Both the position numbers and the translations under genes were made by a program. Positions 50,335 through 58,228 of a stretch of 64,000 nucleotides of DNA are shown one piece after another. Position 1 is the stretch's first letter; every line of letters starts with the position of its first letter. The DNA lies in the NCBI GenBank assembly GCA_017465665.1, contig JAFTVU010000011.1:1-64000 (forward strand), read 5' to 3'. Under the pieces are notes generated by a model. It was not told the DNA's origin, ran no database searches, and saw only the letters and a program-made list of their open reading frames with translations. The DNA comes from Oscillospiraceae bacterium. Its GTDB lineage: Bacteria; Bacillota; Clostridia; Oscillospirales; Ruminococcaceae.

Positions 50335-51759
50335 TTACACCCTGTTCACAATACCGCAGAACAGCGGCTGGCCACTCTGCTGAATCACAAAGATGAATGG
50401 TCTGTCAAAGGTCAGATAAAGCTCCTCCACCTCCTGAGGCAGTGCGTCACCGCAGTAATCAATATTGATATACGCGGCAGCCGTGCAGCCTTTTTCGTCC
50501 ATAGTAACGCGCACTGCATGCTCCGCCTTATCTATCCATATATTTCCGTCAATATTGGCAAGCGGTGTGAAATCCGCTGTATCTCCGCTGAATATATCGG
50601 TGATACCAAGCTGCTTCATGCCCTCTGCAAGATCAAGCTGCGCGGAAACATCGAACTTCGGCACGGAAAGATGCACCTCAAGCAGTCTTTTCTCCGTGCT
50701 TTCGGGATCGTCCAGCATACGGTACATTTCTTCGTCACAGGCAAGCTCCTCTGCACTTATATCCTCATCGGGCAGTATGAAATACATCACCGCGCCGCCC
50801 TCAAGGTATTCCGTCAGCGCAAAATAATTCTCACCGCAATAAACGTATTTATTGTCATAAGTGCGCTTTAGGAACTCCGCCTGCAGCTCTCCGTCAGGCG
50901 CATGGAACACACCCTCCTTGATGTTTTGGAATTCATCCACCCACTGCGCCTGATAATAAACGGTCGAGGATAAGCCCATCAGAGTATCGGCAGTGAATCC
51001 AACATCCTGTGTATGCTCATAAAGCATTCCGTCCGTCTGCTCGTTCAGCCATTTGCGGTGAGCCGCATTGAGCTCCTCGCTGCCCATCTCTCCACTGTAC
51101 ACCGAGGCATAGTAGTTCTCTGCAAGTGCTTTCATAGTATCGCTGTTGTATTCCATACCATCACTCAGCCAAAGCGAATTTGCAAGGCGCTGCGTACACA
51201 ACGGCGTACTGTTATAGCACTGCCGCCACAGCGCATTTGCATTACTGCGTGCAGTATCCATGTCCTCACCAAGAGCAGTTAGTATCTGCTGTCTGCTGTC
51301 AGAGCCTGCGGTCTCAGCAAGCATGGAAAGTGCCATGTACATATTCACAGGCGAAAACGCGATGTTCTCCCCATCCGCCGCAGAAAGATACTGCTGCATG
51401 CTATCCCTGTAAAAATCGTAGGATATCCTGTCTATCTGATCGCTGTTCTTACGCAGCTCTTTCAGATCACCGCTATACTTATTGTAAGCCTCCATATATG
51501 CGTCGCTGTCAACGTAGCCTTTATCATCGGTATAGTTTTCCTCCAGCGGATACACAGATAGCCGAGGATACACCGCCGCGCTCAGAGTCAGGATATCCTC
51601 ATACTCCTCCGCCGAGAGCTCCTCTGCGCTCTGTACGGACGACGGCTCACTCTGCTGAGGTATTTCTTCAATGTGCGGCGGCTGTTCATCAGGCTTGCAG
51701 CCCGATAAAAGCACCGCCGCCGCAAAAGCAGCACAGATCATAATTTTTCTCTTTTTCAT
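50335..51759 (-). CDS. serpin-family lipoprotein
   Basis: Serine-protease inhibitor fold displayed on the outer face. The signal KKRKIMICAAFAAAVLLSGC gives a lipobox. The serpin domain covers about residues 100-474: SPVNMYMALSMLAETAG, the hinge DEKGCTAAAYIN (about 419-430) and the signature LTFDRPFIFVIQQ. The hinge has small residues (C-T-A-A-A), compatible with loop insertion and real inhibition. I start at 51759 (474 residues) after GAGG. It lies 33 nt after the serpin-bearing anti-sigma candidate and is a paralogue of its serpin domain. Confidence 0.92.
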   Translation of the reverse strand: MKKRKIMICAAFAAAVLLSGCKPDEQPPHIEEIPQQSEPSSVQSAEELSAEEYEDILTLSAAVYPRLSVYPLEENYTDDKGYVDSDAYMEAYNKYSGDLKELRKNSDQIDRISYDFYRDSMQQYLSAADGENIAFSPVNMYMALSMLAETAGSDSRQQILTALGEDMDTARSNANALWRQCYNSTPLCTQRLANSLWLSDGMEYNSDTMKALAENYYASVYSGEMGSEELNAAHRKWLNEQTDGMLYEHTQDVGFTADTLMGLSSTVYYQAQWVDEFQNIKEGVFHAPDGELQAEFLKRTYDNKYVYCGENYFALTEYLEGGAVMYFILPDEDISAEELACDEEMYRMLDDPESTEKRLLEVHLSVPKFDVSAQLDLAEGMKQLGITDIFSGDTADFTPLANIDGNIWIDKAEHAVRVTMDEKGCTAAAYINIDYCGDALPQEVEELYLTFDRPFIFVIQQSGQPLFCGIVNRV

Positions 51760-51792
51760 ATCTGTCACCTCATGTATATATACCCAATTATT

Positions 51793-54384
51793 TTATTCTG
51801 TTAAAACAGGCGCAAGTATCACAGGGAACTCATAGCCTCTTTTCGTCCAGTCATCGCGTAAAAAGTCTACCAGCTCATCAAGATACAGCTTCTTTACATA
51901 ATTTACAGGATTATTTGCAGTTGATGTCACAACATAGCGCTCAGCATCCGATACGCCCAAGTCGATATCCGTACCATCCTCAGTTACAAAGCGTATCTTA
52001 TCAAAGCACAGGTGGTAAGCGTAATCTGTGCCGCCCTTGCTGTAAAGAGCAAAGGTAAGCTCGGAAAATTCCACTTTTACACTTACTGTGTCGAAACTGG
52101 AATCCAACAGCATTGAGGCGTATCTCTCACCTACAGAAAGCAGAGGGAACCCCTTGAACTGACTTTCCGCAACGCCTGCCGATACAAGCAGGAATTCGAT
52201 ATCCTTTGGCTCATCATTCAGAAGATCGCGCGTTATTCTCGCCTTATAAAGCGTTGAGGAATAAAGGAATATATCGCTGCACGTAAGCTCATACGCTTCT
52301 TCGGGCGAATACTGCTCTGTTATCTCATACTGCACGAAATTCATACGGTCGGAATAGACAGAAAGATAATCCTGCAGCTCCTCATAGGATTGCGGAGCGC
52401 CTGTGGCGCTGTCATCCAGTATCTCCACATCATCGTATCTGCAGAGCGAAACATCGACGCTGATGATCTCATCGCTCAACTCTTCGGTGGGCTGGATCTC
52501 ATTCACTATACCGCTGAACATCGGCAGACCATCGTCATTCTCTATCACGAACATGAACGGTCTGTCAAAGGTCAGCTCCACATCCTCCAGATCCTGCGGC
52601 GCTCCTGTAGGAACATTCTCCATCAGAGTGTAGGAGGCTGCCTTTACACCCTTTTCATCAATGGCTACTCTCACCGCCTGGTCTGCCCTGTTGAGATACG
52701 AACCTGTATCTGTAGTAAGCGAGGTGAAATCCGCCCTTTCCGCACTGAAAACATCCGTTACACCAAGGCTCATCATGCCCTGCTTCAGATCTGTCTCAGC
52801 CGTGATATCAAACTTCGGCAGAGAAAGGAAAACATCATAATAGCCATCGCGCGTCCAGCTGAGAGTTCCGAAAACAAGCTCGTATATCTCATCGCCTGCG
52901 GCTAGCTGCTCCGCTGTTATACCCTCATCGGGCAGCGCAAACCACATTCTGTAATCCTCACCACTGAGATATACCGCTGTGAAGCCATCTCCGAAATAGC
53001 ACGGCATATTACCCGATTTATTCATAAAATCAACGATAACATCCCCATCTGCCCCATGGAAGACATCCGTCTGAGTATCGCCCTCATCGAAAGTATCCCG
53101 TCTGCTCCACTGAGAGCTGAAATCTATCGTGGAGAGTATCGCCATAACGGTATCCTCAGAAAGCTCCGCTCCGCCAATGCTATTGTCAAGCTGACCGCCT
53201 GTCTGCCCACTCAGCCATTGCTGAAGCGTTTGGTTATACTCCGCACTGCCCATCTCTCCCACAAAGGAGGAGGAGTGAAGAAACTCAGCCAGCGCAATAA
53301 GCGTAGCCGAATCATAATGCATATCATTCCTCAGCCAAAGCGAGTTTGCAAGCACTGCCTTTGAAACTCCGTCATTCTTGTAGGAGCTGTTCCATATCAG
53401 CCTTGCCTGCTCCAGCAGCTCGCTCTGATACTCTGCGTTAAGCGCATTAAGTATCTGCTCCCTGCTATCGCCGCCTGCAGTCTGCGATAGCATAGCCATC
53501 GCCATGTACATATTAAGCGGCGAGTACGCGGTATTCTCTCCCTCAGAGGATGTCAGATAGCTCTGCATCGAGCGGGTAAAGAACTCCTGCAGACCATCCG
53601 CAGTACCCTTAGGCAGACGCATAGCCGCATGATTTGCATACCACAGCGCATCTGCTTCCTGCCAGTTCTTAGGCTCGCTGATATCTTCCTCAGGAGCCTC
53701 ATTGGTGTCCTCAGGTGCATCACAGGTCTCCACAGCAGCGTCGCAGGTAGCTATCTCCTCTGTCTCCCATACCTCGGGGAACTCATACAGATCAGGATGC
53801 TTCGGAACAGTCGGATAGCTTGCTCCGTATAGCATTATCGCTTTCTCTGTGGGATAGTAGCTTATGCTCGGCGCCTCTTCAGTGTCAATAGGAATAGACT
53901 CCAATGTGCCAACCTCACACGAATCATCCACTATTATATCGGGAAGATCACACGTTTCCGCCACATCACACGTCTCAACTTCAATCACAGGAGCATCATC
54001 TGTGCCATCCACAAACGACGGATAGTCTGGCGCATCATCCACATCACCTGTATAATCAGTAGCTTCGCCTGTATGCCAGTTAATCAGACTGTGTTCTCCG
54101 TCAACAACTCCTGCACTGTGGTCAGGCGGATCCCCTGTGAGATCGGTTGTAACCGAGGAGGTCGCTCCATCCACATTCGGATCAACGATATCCGTACCCG
54201 AAAGATAGCCTGCAGGGTCTGTCAGAGCCACTGCGGTTATCAGCGCAGCACACGCAGCAGTGGAACAGACACCTATCCACAGCGGCTTTTTCGAGCGCTT
54301 CACCTCAGAACGGGACTTCTCAGCGGCCGCTATGATATCATCATCTATCATTCCGATAGCTTCACTCAGCTTATCAGTCGTCAT
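51793..54384 (-). CDS. ECF-linked membrane protein with serpin domain (putative anti-sigma)
   Basis: An 863-residue protein. Cytoplasmic head (1-35: LSEAIGMIDDDIIAAAEKS), TM (about 37-57), an acidic linker to about 260 with repeated ETCD/ETCDAPE cysteine motifs, a serpin domain about 262-640 (SPLNMYMAMAMLSQTAG; hinge DEKGVKAASYTL; LTFDRPFMFVIEND), and a C-terminal domain of about 220 residues with no recognised family. The ATG overlaps the sigma stop by 4 nt. The head resembles that of the 1338-residue protein (IDxxYI/II.EAAE). Hinge P14/P13 are Val-Lys, less ideal than in the lipoprotein serpin, so it could be a sensor rather than an inhibitor. Confidence 0.88.
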   Translation of the reverse strand: MTTDKLSEAIGMIDDDIIAAAEKSRSEVKRSKKPLWIGVCSTAACAALITAVALTDPAGYLSGTDIVDPNVDGATSSVTTDLTGDPPDHSAGVVDGEHSLINWHTGEATDYTGDVDDAPDYPSFVDGTDDAPVIEVETCDVAETCDLPDIIVDDSCEVGTLESIPIDTEEAPSISYYPTEKAIMLYGASYPTVPKHPDLYEFPEVWETEEIATCDAAVETCDAPEDTNEAPEEDISEPKNWQEADALWYANHAAMRLPKGTADGLQEFFTRSMQSYLTSSEGENTAYSPLNMYMAMAMLSQTAGGDSREQILNALNAEYQSELLEQARLIWNSSYKNDGVSKAVLANSLWLRNDMHYDSATLIALAEFLHSSSFVGEMGSAEYNQTLQQWLSGQTGGQLDNSIGGAELSEDTVMAILSTIDFSSQWSRRDTFDEGDTQTDVFHGADGDVIVDFMNKSGNMPCYFGDGFTAVYLSGEDYRMWFALPDEGITAEQLAAGDEIYELVFGTLSWTRDGYYDVFLSLPKFDITAETDLKQGMMSLGVTDVFSAERADFTSLTTDTGSYLNRADQAVRVAIDEKGVKAASYTLMENVPTGAPQDLEDVELTFDRPFMFVIENDDGLPMFSGIVNEIQPTEELSDEIISVDVSLCRYDDVEILDDSATGAPQSYEELQDYLSVYSDRMNFVQYEITEQYSPEEAYELTCSDIFLYSSTLYKARITRDLLNDEPKDIEFLLVSAGVAESQFKGFPLLSVGERYASMLLDSSFDTVSVKVEFSELTFALYSKGGTDYAYHLCFDKIRFVTEDGTDIDLGVSDAERYVVTSTANNPVNYVKKLYLDELVDFLRDDWTKRGYEFPVILAPVLTE

Positions 54385-54941
54385 ACCGAAAATCCCTCCT
54401 TTTCGAGATAATCTCTCAGCTCGCCGCGCATACGGTGCAGCATGGATTTAATCTTGCTCTCGCTTTGTCCGCAGCGGGTGCAGATATCCTTTATCGGGTC
54501 GCAGAAATAGTATCTCCACACGAACACATCGCGCTTTTCCTGCGAAAGAGTTCTCAGGTACTTTGAAAGCGCTTCAGCAAGCACCTGTGCTTCAAGGCTC
54601 TCCTCAGGGCTTTCACTTCCGCTGACGCAATCCTGCAGTTCATCCAGCGATTGCTCATACTCAGAGCCGCCGCGCTTGCTGCGGTGTTTTTTCCTCCACA
54701 CATCAATGGAAAGCTGGCGCGTTATCTTACCCAGAAACAGGGATAACGGACTTGGCTTATGCGGCGGCATGGCATTCCAAGCTTTCAGATATGTATCATT
54801 GAGCACCTCCTGACCGTCCTCGCTGTTGCTCAATATATTATAAGCTATCTTCAGCAGATAATTTCTGTACTTGCTGTCTGTCTCGGTGATAGCCGATTCA
54901 TCTCTCGCCCAGTACAGCTCGATTATGTCCTCGTCATTCAT
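54381..54941 (-). CDS. ECF-type RNA polymerase sigma factor
   Basis: A 186-residue sigma-70-family protein: region 2 includes IAYNILSNSEDGQEVLNDTYL and KAWNAMPPHKPSPLSLFLGK (only key parts), region 4 includes RYYFCDPIKDICTRCGQSES and KIKSMLHRMRGELRDYL. I start at 54941, where GGAGGAG lies upstream; the open frame to 55070 has no ribosome site. It is related to the first ECF gene (42847), with a similar AWNA(M/I)PP motif and the same downstream partner layout. Confidence 0.92.
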   Translation of the reverse strand: MNDEDIIELYWARDESAITETDSKYRNYLLKIAYNILSNSEDGQEVLNDTYLKAWNAMPPHKPSPLSLFLGKITRQLSIDVWRKKHRSKRGGSEYEQSLDELQDCVSGSESPEESLEAQVLAEALSKYLRTLSQEKRDVFVWRYYFCDPIKDICTRCGQSESKIKSMLHRMRGELRDYLEKEGFSV

Positions 54942-55005
54942 ACGCTCTCCTCCGTCCTGCCGTAATTTACGGCTTCTGTAAATAATACCGCCAAAATCCG
55001 ACTTC

Positions 55006-55012
55006 GGTTGCA
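55006..55012 (-). promoter_or_regulatory. TGCAACC box, possible ECF -35
   Basis: TGCAACC on the minus strand, 65 nt before the sigma start, followed 15 nt later by CGGTATT. It matches the TGTAACC ahead of the other ECF gene in six of seven bases. No sigma-A promoter is seen in this gap, so the operon may drive itself. Confidence 0.35.
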
Positions 55013-55036
55013 CGCTGTAACTAAATATCAGAAAAA

Positions 55037-55067
55037 CACGGTCCGAAAGACATATCCTCGGACCGTG
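55037..55067 (-). terminator. terminator of the helicase-GHKL operon
   Basis: Minus strand CACGGTCCGA, 11-nt loop, TCGGACCGTG, then TTTTTCTG; 20 nt after the GHKL gene stop. Confidence 0.88.
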
Positions 55068-55088
55068 CATATTATAGATGATATTATT

Positions 55089-58000
55089 TTACTTGGTATT
55101 ATCCTCTACCCACTTAGCTGCAAGCATGGGAGAAAGGATGATATCCAGAGTTTCCTGAGCGCCGTCATAGATATTCTCAGCAGTAGCTGCACCCTCGTCG
55201 CCCTCGGCAGGCTCACACAGATCATAAGTAACCTGAGGACGATACTTGATGCGTGCATACAGGAACTCAGGCGGGATGTAGTCGATCATATTGATCTCCT
55301 CCAGCCACAGGAACGGGCTCATACCGCCGATGCTCAGCTCATCGATTATCCAGCCGCCCGCATTGATAGCGTCATTAGCGCACATATAAAGGGAGAAGTT
55401 GAACTTCTGCTCTTTCTCGCCGTTGAGCACGCCGATAGAGAAGCTCTTGAGGGTAAAGCTGTTGATGATATTGGATTCATAATCGCAGCACTGACATGTT
55501 CCGCCATAACCGAACAGCTTAGCGTTTACATCCTTTGCGAAATAGTTCTTATATATTCTGGGATTCTTGATACCTGCAATGCGGCGGATCTCAGAACGCA
55601 GGAAGCCGAACTCGCCTTTCTGAACAGTGGGAACAGGCTTGTAGTAATAAGGAAGCTGATCAAGCAGCACCTGATTAGGCTCCTCTGTGCTGGAATACAA
55701 CGCTGCCAGAGCAGATGTTGTATTTCCTGTAAGGATGAACTCAACAAACTTAGCGAACTGGGGCTTTGGCAGACCCTCGCGCAGTACGATGTACTTTGTG
55801 ATCTTCTCCTTATCAGCGTCGCTGATAGGCTCTGCAGTATCGATGATCTTCATGATCTTGTTGTTGCCATCGATAAGAGCGATCTTATCAAGACCCAGAT
55901 CACATACATAGATCTTAGCAATAGTTTCCTCAATAGCGGAAGCCGAGCCGCAAGCAGGCAGTACGCCGAGTATCTCCTCTGCGTCAAAGCTGTAACGAGC
56001 TGCGGAATACGGGAAGTCAAACACACGGTTGTTGAACATACCGCTGTCGATAAGCACATAAACATCACCGATGATCTCAAGCAGGTCTGCGTTTGTGATT
56101 ATCGGAGGGATCATGAACTGCTTGCCGTAAGCTGCGAAACGGTAGCGCTTGTTGATATCCAGCGCAAGTGTTACCTCGCCGCCCTGACTCTTTATCTCAC
56201 GCAGGAAGTCCATAGTGTCCTTACCGTTTGTGAAAGAGTTCATGATGAGTGTAACAACGGAATTGTATACCTGATGGCTCTCGAAACGCATCTCGTGTGC
56301 GGAGATAACGTCCATAGCCTTTTTGAGATTGCCGATCTCGATCTTGGATACTTCAAACTGAATTGTGGTAGCGCCGCTGGTAATGATGAACTGGAAGTAC
56401 TTCATGCCGATGCGGTAGCTCTCTCCGAACATCTCGTCGATCACTGCAAAGGCCTCTGCCAGAGCATCTTCATCCTTGATAGCACCGTCTACAACGCAGT
56501 TATTCAGCTTCAGGCTGATGATGCTCCTGAAGCCCTCACCCAGATCATAATCCTTGATCTGTCTGTTCTTATCAGAGGACATAAGGTATACCTGATCGTC
56601 CTCATGGAAAGCATAGACATACTCGCTGCCGCTCTCATCGGTAGCCTGCTCATGCCAGTTGTACTTAGCGAACAGAACATGGTTCTCCTCGCCCTTGAAC
56701 CAGCTCTCCATCTGCTCAAGGTCATTGTACAGCAGCTGCATTGCAGTGCCGTCGTCATGCTCCTCCTTGGAAATGCCGCTGTGCTCCGTAAAGAAGCCGT
56801 TTTCCTTGATCTCAGTGAAAGTAACAGGCTCTTCGATATTGGGTATCTTAACGGAAATGGACTGGCAGAACTGATCTTTCAGACCCTTTACGAGCGAGCT
56901 TGTATTGATATAGTTATAGAAGAACTCAAACACATACTGTCTGGGGCGGAGCATATAGCGCTCTGCGTTATCGGGACGCTGAGCAAGCTCCAGCACGAAC
57001 AGCGCCTTGTACTTATCTACTATCTCAACGATGTGCTTTTCGATCTCGCCCGAAACCTCTTCAATGCTGTCGTGACGGATACCTGCACGGTTGTTGGTTA
57101 TGTACTTATTGGGAACACTTACGAAGAATGCGGAAAGCTGCTCCTGCAAGAATTCCTGTCTGCTCGCCTTGACAAGGCCTGTCAGCTCAAAGGTGGAGAA
57201 GTAGTTGTACTTGCTCATCAGCACCCTTGCAGCCTCGCGTCTTGCACCGGAGATAGCAAACGGAATAAGGTATACAAAGCCGTTATTCTCCATGTGGATG
57301 AAATCGGCAACGGACTTGCCGTTCTCGAAGAAACGTACCTTGGGTATATCGTTCTCATCGCGGCGGAATTCCTGGATCTTGTATACTACCTCAGGCTTGC
57401 CGTAGTTGATAATAGCGATATTGAATGTGCGCGAGGGAGTTTCGTGCTCATCGGTAGCTTTCAGGTGCTTCTTACGGATAAACGCAAAGCACAGATCTAC
57501 CATGTTCATGTAATCGCCCTTTTCGGAGCACATAGATACAAGATTCTGGTGGAGCTTCTTCTGGCTCTCCTCATCCAGACCGAAAACGATCTCGGTATGA
57601 TTGAACTTAGGACCATTCAGCTCAAGCTCGCGCACCTTAAGTGTGCCGCCGTCATTTACAACACGCAGGGAGTAATTATTGGAACGCATCTTGAACCAGT
57701 CAACGTTCGCAAATACGCTCTTTGCACCCAGACCGAAACGGCCCTCACGCTCTGCGTTACCGTCATTTCTGCCGACAGAGAGATAGTAAAATACCTGCTC
57801 AAGGCTGAAACCTGTCTCGTTGTATGTGAGCTTCACCTGACCCTCGTCAAGGAACTCGATCATTACCTTGATATCATTTTCTTCGTAATCACAGCCGAAA
57901 ACGTTCTGCAGCAGCTCACGGATAATGGATTCTCTCGGGTAATCCTGCATCATACCCGTAACATTTATCGCGCTTCTGCCTGTGTACATGCTGTTGAAGT

Positions 58001-58151
58001 AATCCTTGAACGGAGTGCTGTCCACCTCGCCTGAATACAGCATCATCTGCAGCTTCTGGAGCACCTCGGACATACCTGTTTTATCGCCTGCTGTGTGTCG
58101 TTCAAAGAAATCACCAAGCAGCTGTTCAACAGCCTCATAGCTTTCGCTCAT
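55089..58151 (-). CDS. large GHKL (Hsp90/sacsin-like) ATPase
   Basis: A 1020-residue soluble protein. Residues about 65-200 form a GHKL ATP-binding fold: N-box ESIIRELLQNVFGCDY, an altered G1 (LTYNETGFSLEQVFYY instead of DxGxG) and G2 lid REGRFGLGAKSVFAN. The altered G1 resembles that of sacsin/NOV and MORC-like ATPases. The remaining 800 residues have no domain I recognise; a CQCCDYE cysteine pair sits near residue 893. GAGG precedes the ATG. It follows the helicase by 77 nt and shares its promoter and terminator. Confidence 0.85.
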   Translation of the reverse strand: MSESYEAVEQLLGDFFERHTAGDKTGMSEVLQKLQMMLYSGEVDSTPFKDYFNSMYTGRSAINVTGMMQDYPRESIIRELLQNVFGCDYEENDIKVMIEFLDEGQVKLTYNETGFSLEQVFYYLSVGRNDGNAEREGRFGLGAKSVFANVDWFKMRSNNYSLRVVNDGGTLKVRELELNGPKFNHTEIVFGLDEESQKKLHQNLVSMCSEKGDYMNMVDLCFAFIRKKHLKATDEHETPSRTFNIAIINYGKPEVVYKIQEFRRDENDIPKVRFFENGKSVADFIHMENNGFVYLIPFAISGARREAARVLMSKYNYFSTFELTGLVKASRQEFLQEQLSAFFVSVPNKYITNNRAGIRHDSIEEVSGEIEKHIVEIVDKYKALFVLELAQRPDNAERYMLRPRQYVFEFFYNYINTSSLVKGLKDQFCQSISVKIPNIEEPVTFTEIKENGFFTEHSGISKEEHDDGTAMQLLYNDLEQMESWFKGEENHVLFAKYNWHEQATDESGSEYVYAFHEDDQVYLMSSDKNRQIKDYDLGEGFRSIISLKLNNCVVDGAIKDEDALAEAFAVIDEMFGESYRIGMKYFQFIITSGATTIQFEVSKIEIGNLKKAMDVISAHEMRFESHQVYNSVVTLIMNSFTNGKDTMDFLREIKSQGGEVTLALDINKRYRFAAYGKQFMIPPIITNADLLEIIGDVYVLIDSGMFNNRVFDFPYSAARYSFDAEEILGVLPACGSASAIEETIAKIYVCDLGLDKIALIDGNNKIMKIIDTAEPISDADKEKITKYIVLREGLPKPQFAKFVEFILTGNTTSALAALYSSTEEPNQVLLDQLPYYYKPVPTVQKGEFGFLRSEIRRIAGIKNPRIYKNYFAKDVNAKLFGYGGTCQCCDYESNIINSFTLKSFSIGVLNGEKEQKFNFSLYMCANDAINAGGWIIDELSIGGMSPFLWLEEINMIDYIPPEFLYARIKYRPQVTYDLCEPAEGDEGAATAENIYDGAQETLDIILSPMLAAKWVEDNTK

Positions 58152-58228
58152 AAATACGCCTCGTTTCTCCGCACCTATATATTTACGCGCTGCCCTGTGC
58201 GGCTAGGAAGCACGTTTTGCATACGAGG

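Noticed and set aside
55008..58034. 1008-codon open frame on the plus strand opposite the GHKL ATPase gene
   Set aside because: It is antisense to a gene with clear motifs, promoter, ribosome site and terminator. Its translation is rich in Leu/Cys/His as shadow frames of this composition are, and shows no domain.
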